NCBI GenBank assembly: GCA_041071465.1
Contig: CP163498.1
Span: forward strand, 2,932,001 to 2,996,000
DNA length: 64,000 nt
From: Pseudomonas putida
GTDB lineage: Bacteria; Pseudomonadota; Gammaproteobacteria; Pseudomonadales; Pseudomonadaceae
Direction: 5' to 3'
In this document: positions 18,101-27,159 of the stretch, piece by piece
How the letters are laid out: every line of letters starts with the position of its first letter
Numbering within the stretch: position 1 is the stretch's first letter
Made by a program: the position numbers and the translations under genes
Notes under the pieces: generated by a model
Told to the model about the DNA's origin: nothing
Database searches by the model: none
What the model saw: the letters and a program-made list of their open reading frames with translations, nothing else

Positions 18101-19021
18101 CTGATAGCGCCGGCGGTCTTCCTGCAGCGCGCGCTGGCGGCGGCGCATGTTGATCAGCGCCAGCACCGGCAGCAGGGCGCAAAACAGCACCAGCAGGCAT
18201 TTGCCGATCAGCGCCGGCAATAACTTTTGCTGGGCCAGCTCGGCGTCGAACAGGCCGCGCAACTGCCAGGTACTGTTGTCGATGAAGGCCAGCATCACGC
18301 TTTGCAGCGGCGCGTTGCTGGTATCGGTTGGGGCGTGGCGCTGCAGCACCTCGCCACTGCGGCTGTTCTCCAGCAGCCACAGCGGGTGGCCGCCACCATC
18401 GAGGTGGAGGGTGAGCTCGCGGTAGTAGTCCGGTGAAAGGCGCAGCAACCAGTAGCCACGGTCCTGTTCGGCGGCCTGGCGCAGCAACAGATACAGGGTG
18501 CGGTTGTCGGCCGAATTGGTGAAGAAGTACGGGCGCCCCTGGTTCAGTGTCAGCAGTTCGTCAAGCAACTGGCGGTCCGGGCTGCCGGCCAGGCTGTCGA
18601 CGCGCAGTTGCCCGGCACTGTCCAGCCAGGCCACGCTTTGCAAGGCAGGCAGGCGCTCGCGCAGGGTGTCCACCAGGCTCGGCAGGGCAGCGGGTGTCGG
18701 TGCATTGACATAGGGCTGCACCACATTCACTGCCTGCTGCGCCTTGAACGCCATGTTCAAGCTCAGGTGATCGGCCAGTTCCGCGGTGGCGTCCAGGCTC
18801 TGTTTGCGCAGGTCGGCCTGGGTATGGTTGAACTGGGCGAATAGTTGCCACAGCAGCAGGCCCAGCAGAATCAGGGCCAACAGTGCCAGCGCACCCTTGA
18901 TCGACCCGCGCAGGGTAACGGCGGGCGCTTGTTGCGCGGTACGCAATGACGACGGATGAGTAAGGTTGGTCAAGCGTTGATCCTGCGATTGGGCTGGCGA
19001 TGGCAGGGAAGGATCATGCAC
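15143..19021 (-). CDS. morA: MorA-like PAS-GGDEF-EAL cyclic-di-GMP regulator
   Basis: Membrane-bound sensor of 1292 residues expected to make and degrade c-di-GMP and so control motility and biofilm formation. Order: a membrane segment near residues 40-63, a periplasmic sensor region to about 270, a second membrane segment ('CLLVLFCALLPVLALI'), several PAS/PAC units (e.g. 'FEHSTSAILITDPAGYIV'), a GGDEF domain with intact GGDEF at 936-940, and an EAL domain with EAL at 1068-1070 ('GAEALLRW'). Catalytic motifs of both domains look intact; no RxxD inhibitory site is seen five residues before GGDEF. The glyA-morA neighbourhood is conserved in pseudomonads, supporting the name. Confidence 0.87.
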   Translation of the reverse strand: MHDPSLPSPAQSQDQRLTNLTHPSSLRTAQQAPAVTLRGSIKGALALLALILLGLLLWQLFAQFNHTQADLRKQSLDATAELADHLSLNMAFKAQQAVNVVQPYVNAPTPAALPSLVDTLRERLPALQSVAWLDSAGQLRVDSLAGSPDRQLLDELLTLNQGRPYFFTNSADNRTLYLLLRQAAEQDRGYWLLRLSPDYYRELTLHLDGGGHPLWLLENSRSGEVLQRHAPTDTSNAPLQSVMLAFIDNSTWQLRGLFDAELAQQKLLPALIGKCLLVLFCALLPVLALINMRRRQRALQEDRRRYQEIFEGTGVALCVLDLSSLPSQLDRYHLRNRAALKHSLALDPNLRRSLLLELKITEVNQVARQLLNIECHEGAWQRLIDGTGDGRDSVGMQLIDALIEQRQLLELEVRLPAPLGGELHLWLMARLPQQRRDYQAVILSISDITSRKQVELSLLEREGFWSDVVRTVPDQLYVQDVLSQRMIFSNRHLGQTLGYDRTELAQMGDRFWELLLHPEDAAHYQALRQQQRDSGHDQPLHCQLRFRHRDGGWRCYDIREQVLTRDAEGLVTRIIGVGKDVTVQIEASQSLRDSEQRYRMLAESISDVIFSTDSLLKLNYVSPSVQSVLGYQADWIFANGWQSIIANPAQLTGIYSLMERVSKAMGDPSQLAQLRSQLPTQLFLFDCLRADGRKIPIELRLVLVWDDDQRFEGVLGVGRDISQQRRAEKDLRMAATVFEHSTSAILITDPAGYIVQANEAFSRVSGYAVSEVLDQLPGMLTVDEQQEGHLRYVVKQLHQRGSWEGEVWLKRRDGDHYPAWVGITAVLDDEGDLASYVCFFTDISERKASEQRIHRLAYYDALTHLPNRTLFQDRLYNALQQAERQKAWVVLMFLDLDRFKPINDSLGHAAGDRMLKDMALRLLACVDDDDTVARMGGDEFTLLLQPRPTREMALNRAIHVAESILGSLVRPFVLENREFFVTASIGIALSPQDGSELSQLMKNADTAMYHAKERGKNNFQFYQAEMNASALERLELESDLRHAMEQNEFILYYQPQFSGDGKRLTGAEALLRWRHPTRGLVPPGDFIPVIEELGLVVDVGDWVLREASRQLKAWHKAKVRVPKVSVNISARQFSDGQLGTRIANILEESGLPPACLELELTESILMREVNEALQILASLKNLGLSIAVDDFGTGYSSLNYLKQFPIDVLKIDRTFVDGLPEGEQDAQIARAIIAMAHSLNLAVIAEGVETHEQLEFLREHGCDEVQGYLFGRPMPAHQFEAQFSNETLFMFH

Positions 19022-19221
19022 GGTGTATGCCGGTGCCTGGTTGTTGCGACGCGGTGGCGCACTATAAGGCCGGACACCCGAAACCGGCTAGCATGCCTAG
19101 GATTATGGCAAAGTGCCAGCCATGTTGACCGATGGTGCCTGCCCGGTGGTTCGGCAAGCCCCTGCAACCTGTGCGAGAATAGCGCCCGCTTCACATGACA
19201 ACGCATCGGAGATGTTCGGTT

Positions 19222-19635
19222 TTGGTTACTCACTTTTCCTCCAATGGCCTCGATTCCGCCTGTGGGCGCAGCAGTCAGACCCTTGTCAGCACTGCCGTGA
19301 CCGAGGACGTATCCTGCAAATCGTGCCAGCGTTCGCTGGTCAAACCAGACGCGGCTGCCACCGCCAAGAGCAAGGCCCCATCGCTGGCTGAACTGCGCAA
19401 GACCGCCAAGGTGGCAGCTGCGCCGGCCGTTGCCGTGGCTGCGGCCAAGCCTGCTGCCAAGCTTGTCAGTACGGCGCCTGCGGCCGCCAAGCCGGCTAAT
19501 GTGGCCAAGGGCGCCGAGCAGCAGCCTACCCTCAGCGCAGGCTTCAGCGTGAAGTCCGCCTGGGCCTCTCGCCTGGCTGAGCAGAGCGACCGTTGCCGTT
19601 TGCCGCGTGGCAAGGCCAAGCAGCGTCACGTCTGA
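19222..19635 (+). CDS. Hypothetical protein, CxxC motif with Ala/Lys-rich middle
   Basis: About 137 residues from TTG 19222, which has GGAG nine bases upstream; an ATG at 19195 in frame is the alternative. The N-terminal part 'THFSSNGLDSACGRSSQTL' and 'DVSCKSCQRSL' holds three cysteines, two as CxxC, suggesting a metal- or redox-binding knuckle. A low-complexity Ala/Lys/Pro stretch follows, then a conserved-looking tail ('SAWASRLAEQSDRCRLPRG'). I do not recognise a family. It is divergent from morA and followed by a REP pair. Confidence 0.6.
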   Translation: MVTHFSSNGLDSACGRSSQTLVSTAVTEDVSCKSCQRSLVKPDAAATAKSKAPSLAELRKTAKVAAAPAVAVAAAKPAAKLVSTAPAAAKPANVAKGAEQQPTLSAGFSVKSAWASRLAEQSDRCRLPRGKAKQRHV

Positions 19636-19935
19636 GCCCTCTTCGGCCACTGCGGCGGCCCTTTCGCGGCTAAAGCCGCTCCCACAGGTGCTGTATTGCC
19701 CTTGAAGGCAGTGATATTCCTGTGGGAGCGGCTTTAGCCGCGAAGAGGCCGGAACAGGCAATAGACCCCCCCAAGGATCACACCGATCCCACCCCCCACT
19801 GGCGGTCCCTCCTATGCAACGCTGCGCGTTGGCGTAGAATGGTCGACTTTGTTCAATGACACCCAACACATCCCCCAGGCCATGCTGCCGGGGCGATCGT
19901 CGATGTCTTTACCTATCTGATTAGAGGGCTTGGTT
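19636..19935. repeat. Intergenic region with REP pair at 19663-19744
   Basis: About 300 bp without a gene. A 26-bp arm starting TTCGCGGCTAAAGCCGCTCC (19663-19688) is repeated inverted at 19719-19744. The remainder before ettA has no ORF with a ribosome binding site and presumably holds the ettA promoter. Confidence 0.88.
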
Positions 19936-21603
19936 TTGGCTCAATACGTCTACACCATGCATCGGCTGAGCAAGGTCGTGCCGCCGAAGCGGGAAATTCT
20001 CAAGAACATTTCCCTGTCGTTCTTCCCGGGCGCCAAGATTGGCGTGCTCGGCCTGAACGGCGCCGGTAAATCGACCCTGCTGCGGATCATGGCGGGCGTC
20101 GACAAGGAATTCGACGGCGAAGCCCGTCCGATGCCCGACATCAACGTGGGTTACCTGCCCCAGGAACCGCAACTGGACCCGACCAAGACCGTGCGTGAAG
20201 TGGTCGAGGAAGCGGTCAGCGTGATCAAGGACGCCCAGGCGCGCCTGGACGAGGTCTACGCCGCCTACGCCGACCCGGATGCCGACTTCGACAAGCTGGC
20301 CGCCGAGCAGGCCAAGCTGGAAGCCATCCTGCAGGCCGCCGACGGTCACAACCTGGAGCGCCAACTGGACGTCGCCGCCGATGCCCTGCGCCTGCCGGCC
20401 TGGGATGCGCGCATCGAACACCTGTCTGGTGGTGAGAAGCGCCGTGTGGCCCTGTGCCGCCTGCTGCTGTCGGCCCCCGACATGCTGCTGCTCGACGAAC
20501 CAACCAACCACCTGGACGCCGACTCGGTGGCCTGGCTTGAGCGCTTCCTGCACGACTTCCCTGGCACCGTGGTAGCCATTACCCACGACCGTTATTTCCT
20601 CGACAACGTCGCCGGCTGGATCCTGGAACTGGACCGCGGCGCCGGTATCCCGTACGAAGGCAACTACTCGGGCTGGCTGGAAGCCAAGTCGGACCGTCTG
20701 GCGCAGGAATCCAAGCAGCAGAGCGCCCACGAGAAGGCCATGAAAGAGGAACTGGAGTGGGTGCGCAAAGGCGCCAAGGCCCGCCAGTCCAAGTCCAAGG
20801 CCCGTCTGCAGCGCTTCGAAGAAATGCAGTCGCAGGAATTCCAGAAACGCAGCGAAACCAACGAGATCTACATCCCGGCCGGTCCGCGCCTGGGTGACAA
20901 GGTCATCGAGTTCAAGAACGTCACCAAGGGCTACGGTGACCGCGTGCTGATCGACAACCTGTCGTTCGCCATGCCCAAGGGTGCCATCGTCGGCGTGATC
21001 GGTGGTAACGGTGCCGGTAAGTCGACGCTGTTCCGCATGCTGATGGGCAAGGAGCAGCCAGACTCGGGCAGCATCGAGATCGGTGAAACCGTGCAACTGG
21101 CCTGTGTGGACCAGAGCCGCGAGGACCTGGACGGCGCCAAGACCGTGTTCCAGCAGATCTCCGACGGCTCCGACCAGATCCGCATCGGCAACTACGAGAT
21201 CCCTTCGCGTACCTACGTTGGCCGCTTCAACTTCAAAGGTGGCGACCAGCAAAAATTCGTCAAGGACCTGTCCGGTGGTGAGCGTGGCCGCCTGCACCTG
21301 GCGCTGACCCTGAAGGAGGGCGGTAACGTCCTGCTGCTCGACGAACCGTCCAACGACCTCGACGTCGAAACCCTGCGTTCGCTGGAAGAGGCCCTGCTGG
21401 ACTTCCCGGGCGCCGCGATCGTGATTTCCCACGACCGTTGGTTCCTGGACCGTGTGGCTACCCACATCCTGGCGTACGAAGACGACTCGAACGTGGTGTT
21501 CTTCGAAGGTAACTACACCGAGTACGAAGCTGACCGCAAGAAGCGCCTGGGCGATGCCGCTGCCCAGCCGCACCGTGTACGGCACAAGAAGCTGGCTCAG
21601 TAA
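19936..21603 (+). CDS. ettA: Energy-dependent translational throttle protein EttA (ABC-F)
   Basis: Ribosome-associated ABC-F ATPase of 555 residues that binds the E site and gates the first elongation step according to ATP/ADP level. TTG 19936 gives 'MAQYVYTMHRLSKVVPPKRE', which matches the family N-terminus; a TTG two codons earlier is the alternative. Two ABC domains: Walker A 'GLNGAGKST' and signature 'LSGGEKRR' in the first, 'GGNGAGKST' and 'LSGGERGR' in the second, with Walker B 'MLLLDEPTNHLD' and 'VLLLDEPSNDLD'. The linker between them is the charged P-site tRNA interaction motif ('KGAKARQSKSKARLQRFEEM'). It is soluble, with no membrane segment, as expected for ABC-F. Confidence 0.95.
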   Translation: MAQYVYTMHRLSKVVPPKREILKNISLSFFPGAKIGVLGLNGAGKSTLLRIMAGVDKEFDGEARPMPDINVGYLPQEPQLDPTKTVREVVEEAVSVIKDAQARLDEVYAAYADPDADFDKLAAEQAKLEAILQAADGHNLERQLDVAADALRLPAWDARIEHLSGGEKRRVALCRLLLSAPDMLLLDEPTNHLDADSVAWLERFLHDFPGTVVAITHDRYFLDNVAGWILELDRGAGIPYEGNYSGWLEAKSDRLAQESKQQSAHEKAMKEELEWVRKGAKARQSKSKARLQRFEEMQSQEFQKRSETNEIYIPAGPRLGDKVIEFKNVTKGYGDRVLIDNLSFAMPKGAIVGVIGGNGAGKSTLFRMLMGKEQPDSGSIEIGETVQLACVDQSREDLDGAKTVFQQISDGSDQIRIGNYEIPSRTYVGRFNFKGGDQQKFVKDLSGGERGRLHLALTLKEGGNVLLLDEPSNDLDVETLRSLEEALLDFPGAAIVISHDRWFLDRVATHILAYEDDSNVVFFEGNYTEYEADRKKRLGDAAAQPHRVRHKKLAQ

Positions 21604-21624
21604 GCCGGTTTTTTGATGCACAGG

Positions 21625-21653
21625 AATGGGGCCCATGGTGGCCCCATTTTTGT
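21625..21653 (+). terminator. Rho-independent terminator after ettA
   Basis: AATGGGGCC-CATGGT-GGCCCCATT followed by TTTTG lies 22 bases past the ettA stop. Confidence 0.85.
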
Positions 21654-21725
21654 GCCCGCCGCACAGGCAGAAGCAGGGTGCTGGGCGGTTATTTTGTATA
21701 CATTTATATAAAACGCACCAAATAA

Positions 21726-23165
<1,440 letters not shown>

Positions 23166-23172
23166 TCTGAGG

Positions 23173-23303
23173 CTGCTGGGGGCCGCTTTGCGGCCCTTTC
23201 GCGACACAAGGCCGCTCCTACAGGGGACCGCGACAACCTGAATGATCGCGCAATCTTGTAGGAGCGGCCTTGTGTCGCGAAAGGGCTGCAAAGCAGCCCC
23301 CAG
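23173..23303. repeat. REP pair with extended outer arms
   Basis: Inner arms starting CTTTCGCGACACAAGGCCGC (23196-23224) and inverted copy (23257-23283). Outer GC-rich sequence continues the symmetry as GCTGGGGGCCGCTTTGCGGC against GGGCTGCAAAGCAGCCCCC. It sits between the convergent gdhA and gre-like genes. Confidence 0.88.
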
Positions 23304-23308
23304 GGCCC

Positions 23309-23806
23309 TCAGCTTTCACCCTCAATTTCAAGTATCTCGATCACCTGATCCCCCACCGGCCGCCGCCAAACCACTTCATCCCCAGGCCCCGCACCCAGCA
23401 AAGCCCGCCCCAACGGCGACCCCCAGTTAATCAATCCACGCCCAGCATCCGCTTCATCCTCGCCTACCAGTCGCATCACATGCTCCTGGTCCTGCGCATC
23501 CACGAACCGCACCCGGCTACCAATCTGCACCTTGCTGCGAGAAGCCGCCGCCGGCACCACTTGGGCACTCTGTACCCGCGCGCTGAAATAGCGCAGGTCG
23601 CGCTCGGTATCGGCCAGCCGCTGCTTGTCGCCACGCTCACCTTGTGCCAGCAGTTCACTGCGCAAGGCATTCAGCTCGGCCACGCGCGCCTGTAACTGCT
23701 GCAGTCCGCTGGCAGTGACGTAGTTGGGCTGTTCGCTGATGCGTCGCTCGACCGGCTGGTCGGCCTGGGCGGCGGCCTGGTCTTCGTTGACGAATGCTCG
23801 GCTCAT
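23309..23806 (-). CDS. GreA/GreB family transcription elongation factor
   Basis: About 165 residues. ATG 23806 follows AAGGAG; an upstream in-frame ATG is not needed. The N-terminal half forms the Gre coiled coil ('YVTASGLQQLQARVAELNAL', then 'RGDKQRLADTERDLRYFSAR'), and the C-terminal half is the FKBP-like Gre domain ('QIGSRVRFVDAQDQEHVMRL', 'SPLGRALLGAGPGDEVVW'). Such factors enter the RNA polymerase secondary channel. The coiled-coil tip, which in GreA carries the catalytic Asp/Glu pair in 'RGDLSENAEY', here reads 'RGDKQRLADTE', so transcript-cleavage activity is not certain. It could be a Gre-like regulator rather than GreB itself. Confidence 0.87.
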   Translation of the reverse strand: MSRAFVNEDQAAAQADQPVERRISEQPNYVTASGLQQLQARVAELNALRSELLAQGERGDKQRLADTERDLRYFSARVQSAQVVPAAASRSKVQIGSRVRFVDAQDQEHVMRLVGEDEADAGRGLINWGSPLGRALLGAGPGDEVVWRRPVGDQVIEILEIEGES

Positions 23807-23873
23807 GCGGGGGCTCCTTGTGCAGGAGACCATCATGGCAGGCTGCCGGTTTCAAGGGATGTCCGTTTGCGAC

Positions 23874-24236
23874 TCAGTCGTGGCGATAGGCCTTGGCGGC
23901 ACCACGGTCCTTTTCCTGCTCCCACTCGCGGTCGCGCTGGTCCCAGAAGCGCTCGTGGTACTCGCGCTGTTCTTCACTGTTCTGCATGGCGTGGCACTGG
24001 CGGAAGCCGTCGTCCCAGCCGGTTTCGTACTGGCGCTCGTGCAGGTAGCGCGGCACGTTTTTGTTGAACCCGCCCACCATCAGCCCGGCCGCCTGGCGAC
24101 CGCTGCTGCAGCCGTCCTGAAAGCCATCGGCATAGGCCGGGGGATAACCATGGTTGACCATCTGCTCGTGGGTGGTTTCGCAACCTGACAGCAACAACGC
24201 AATGCACACGCCGAACCAGTACCGCGACATAACCAC
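23874..24236 (-). CDS. Small predicted lipoprotein
   Basis: 120 residues from GTG 24236, which has CGGGAGGG at good distance; ATG 24230 is an alternative. N-terminus 'RYWFGVCIALLLSGC' is a lipoprotein signal with Cys19 as the lipidation site. The mature part is hydrophilic with conserved-looking 'YADGFQDGCSSGRQAAG' and 'YETGWDDGFRQC', ending in a highly charged tail. No function is recognised. Confidence 0.78.
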   Translation of the reverse strand: MVMSRYWFGVCIALLLSGCETTHEQMVNHGYPPAYADGFQDGCSSGRQAAGLMVGGFNKNVPRYLHERQYETGWDDGFRQCHAMQNSEEQREYHERFWDQRDREWEQEKDRGAAKAYRHD

Positions 24237-24346
24237 CAGACCCTCCCGTTGATGGTGGAAAGTCTAGGTGGCGATTTGTCGGGGAGGTGTCAAAACAGTG
24301 TCAAAGAGTTGGTTGGGATACTCAGCTTTCAGCCTGACGCGCTGTC

Positions 24347-24463
24347 TGTAGGAGCGGCCTTGTGTCGCGATCGGGCCGCAAAGCGGCCCCGGGATTTCAG
24401 CGATGATGCAAATATTGCTGGGGCCGCTCTGCGGCCCGATCGCGACACAAGGCCGCTCCTACA
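24347..24463. repeat. Long REP pair, 44-bp arms
   Basis: TGTAGGAGCGGCCTTGTGTC begins an arm running 24347-24390; its near-perfect inverted copy is 24420-24463. It lies 22 bp past the end of the DUF4105 gene (minus strand) and could act as its terminator. Confidence 0.9.
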
Positions 24464-24485
24464 AAAAGCGCGCAGGCCCGACCCG

Positions 24486-26338
24486 CTAGTAGTGATACCA
24501 CTTCAGTTCCAGCATCACCTCGTTCTGCGCGGTAGCCAAATGGCTGAATTCGCGCGAAGCACTCAACCGCAGCCCAAGGTTCTGGCTGATTTCCCATTGC
24601 TGGTTCAGGCTCACGCTGCGCCGCACTTCGCCATTGGTGAAGTAGTCGCCCTTGGCCTCGAGCGTCATGTTGCCCAAGCCGTTGCGCCACAGCAGCCCGC
24701 CATTGAACCCCGCCGCTGGGGCGATGAACTGGGCGAAGTCATTGTGATGCTCGACCCGCACCGTGCCCAGGGCAAAGCCCAACAAACCGTCGGCCAGCTG
24801 CCAGGTGCCACCGGCGCCGCCATTCACATGGCTCACCAGCACCTCGTCATCGTGCTTGCCCGGCACCCGCTCCAGCCCACCAGCCACCTGCCATGACCAG
24901 GGCTTGAGCAGCTCGTTGCGTGGCGTCAGTGAGCGAATGGTGGCCAGGTCCAGCCGTTGTACCTGCCAATCGTTGCCTTCGTACTGGCGCACCTTCAGTT
25001 GCAAAATTTCGATCTGCGCGCCCAGCGGGAAGCCATAGGCGTTGTCATTCAGGTCGTGGTAGGCCATGCGCAGGCCGTATTCGGCGTAGGCACGGTCTTC
25101 ACGGGTGCCCACGCCCAACTGCCAGGTGCGCGAGTCATGACCATCCTCGGGCAGGCCGGGGCGTTCGATTTGCAGGGGCGGCGGTGGGTTGCCGTTGATT
25201 GCACGCAGCAGCTCGAAGCTGCGTTTTGCCTGGCCGGGGTCGCGTTCCTGGCCATTGGCCCGGTACCGCTCCAGGCGATACGCCGCATCTTGCACCAGCG
25301 CCTGGCGTTCGCGGGGCAGGGCTTTGAATTCGGCGCTTTGCAGCTGCGCGGTGTCGGCGCTTGCCGCCAGTACCTGGCGTTTTTCGTTGTGGTCAAGCGG
25401 CTCGGCACGGGCCAGCAACTCGCGCTCGCGAGAGGGGCGGTAAGTCTCACTGGCGACCAGGCCGGACTGCTTCACGGCTTTCACGGTGTCGGTGGGAATG
25501 GCGGTTAGCGGAAACTGTGATGTCAGGTCCAGGCTCGGCCGGGCCACTTGCAGCAGCTCCAGTAGGCGATACGAGCAGTTTTCATCGAAGAAGAAGTAGT
25601 CGAACTGGATCTGCTTCAGCTCCCACACGTGCTCGACCATGCGCCCGGTTTCCTCGGGTGTCAGGTCCAGCTGGTACTCCCACAGGTCGCGGTTTTCCAG
25701 GCTGCGGTATTCGGAGAGTTTTTCCTGGTAGGGCATCAGCGCGAACAGCCCTGGGTAGCCCCCATCAGGCCTTTCCAGGCGTACAGGATGCTGTTGTCGC
25801 TGCCTTCGATGTAGGCACCGAAATTGATCGCGTAGCTCAGCAGGGTGGTGTCGTCGCTGCGGGTGGTGGACTGGTCGATGCGCAGCAGCGTGTGGCCGAA
25901 CATCGACGACGGGCTGTTCAGGTAAGCTGCCGGGAAGATCAGCGCGGCGCTGTGCGGGTCGATCGACTGGTACCAGGTCTTGAATTCCTGGCAGTCCGGT
26001 TGCGGCAAGCCTTGCAGGTCGAGTTGTTCGCGCAGCCAGCGGGTACGCGCCGGGAATACGCATTGGGCGTGCTTGTCGCCGAGGCTGGCCGGGGCATACA
26101 GCGCGTCGACCGTGGCCTTCAGCTCCTGGTCGGGGTGATGCGCACCGTCCTCGGCGAGGAAGAACGCATCATCGTCCACATAACTGCGCCAGCCGCCGAG
26201 CTTGGCGGTTTCGTAGTGACCAATGGCGAGCCAGTAAGGGGTATTGGCCAGTTGCTGGAGACGGCCTTGATCCAGCACGGGCGCGGCTTGTACGGGGGCG
26301 CAGGCACACAGCGCCAGGGCAGCGAGGCGTTTGAGCAT
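24486..26338 (-). CDS. Lnb/DUF4105 periplasmic-domain outer-membrane protein, frame broken at 25759-25763
   Basis: About 617 residues once joined. ATG 26338 gives a signal peptide ('MLKRLAALALCACAPVQA'). The N-terminal DUF4105/Lnb domain shows 'PSSMFGHTLLRID', 'LSYAINFGAY' and 'DYFFFDENCSYRLLELL', with the conserved His and Cys of this papain-like fold. The C-terminal third is beta-rich and ends 'MLELKWYHY', consistent with an outer-membrane barrel. The frame is lost in 'WKGLMG'; adding one C to the plus-strand C5 run at 25759-25763 restores 'GLMGGYPGLFALMPYQEKL'. The biological role of the family in pseudomonads is unknown to me. It lies 72 bp downstream of the DUF3015 gene on the same strand. 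Confidence 0.85.
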
Positions 26339-26409
26339 ATCGGGCAACTACTTCTAAACGATGCCGAAAAAGGCGAAACCCGCCCCGGGTGGGGCGGGAG
26401 CAGCTGTGC

Positions 26410-26898
26410 TTAGGCCTCGGTGGCGTATTTGGCCAGGCGTGGGTCGCTTTTCAGAACGGCCAGGGTGTTGCTGTGAACCGTTTCGGCAGTGACGTCGGCG
26501 CTGCTGAAGATTTGGTTGAAGTGCTGGTGGGTGACCGAGTTGAAGTAGCCGCGGTCTTCCGGGGCCACACCAAGGACGACGGCATAGGTGGTCAGTGCTT
26601 CGCCCTGGCCCATGGCCATGTCTTCGGACAGCTCGTTCATCATGCCGTTCATGGCGAACCAGGACTTGCCGCCGTAGGTCAGCGAAGCCTTGGTCGAGCA
26701 GCCGTTGGTGCCGGAGGTCATGCCGAAGGTGGCGTTACCGGAGGTGCCGTTGGTGGTGGAAGCCAGGAAGTGTGCCGGCGTGCCGCGCTGGCCTTCGAAC
26801 AGCATGTTGCCCCAGCCGCAGTTCGGGCCGCCAGGCGCTTCGGCCATGGCGTTCAGCGAGACCACGGTGAACAGAGTACCCAGAAGAATCCGTTTCAT
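26410..26898 (-). CDS. DUF3015 family exported protein
   Basis: 162 residues from ATG 26898 (AAGAGAAC upstream), with a signal peptide 'MKRILLGTLFTVVSLNAMA' cleaved before 'EAPGGPNCGWGNMLFEGQRG'. Two conserved cysteines (in 'PNCGWGNM' and 'TNGCSTKAS') may form a disulfide. Probably periplasmic; function unknown. It may share a promoter with the downstream DUF4105 gene; an 8-bp hairpin lies in its 5' region. Confidence 0.85.
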   Translation of the reverse strand: MKRILLGTLFTVVSLNAMAEAPGGPNCGWGNMLFEGQRGTPAHFLASTTNGTSGNATFGMTSGTNGCSTKASLTYGGKSWFAMNGMMNELSEDMAMGQGEALTTYAVVLGVAPEDRGYFNSVTHQHFNQIFSSADVTAETVHSNTLAVLKSDPRLAKYATEA

Positions 26899-26937
26899 AG
26901 CATTTGTTCTCTTTGTCTTAACCAAGGGTCAGGGTTT

Positions 26938-26956
26938 CTGGCAACTCGGTTGCCAG
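26938..26956. promoter_or_regulatory. Compact palindrome in the divergent region before the Lon-like gene
   Basis: CTGGCAACTCGGTTGCCAG: a perfect 8-bp inverted repeat with a three-base centre, 40 bp upstream of the DUF3015 start. It could be an operator or a 5' UTR hairpin. The rest of 26899-27159 has no gene. Confidence 0.4.
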
Positions 26957-27159
26957 GTCGGGAAAGCTTTTCACCCACCCGCGCAGCTTGGAGTTTAGGC
27001 ACGATCTAAAGGTTGCGTTGTTGATTGCGAAAAATTTGCTGTTACATGACCTGCACGGGCTAAGACCTGCCGCGATATTAAAGTCCCGTAGAGCCTTGCA
27101 AGGCGCGCTGGGGCAGCGCCAGAATGCTGGTCATCTGCCCGCCGAAGTAAGGAAACCCA

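Noticed and set aside
19921..21636. 571-codon minus-strand ORF opposite ettA
   Set aside because: Complete shadow of ettA; composition is that of an antisense frame and no family resemblance is seen.
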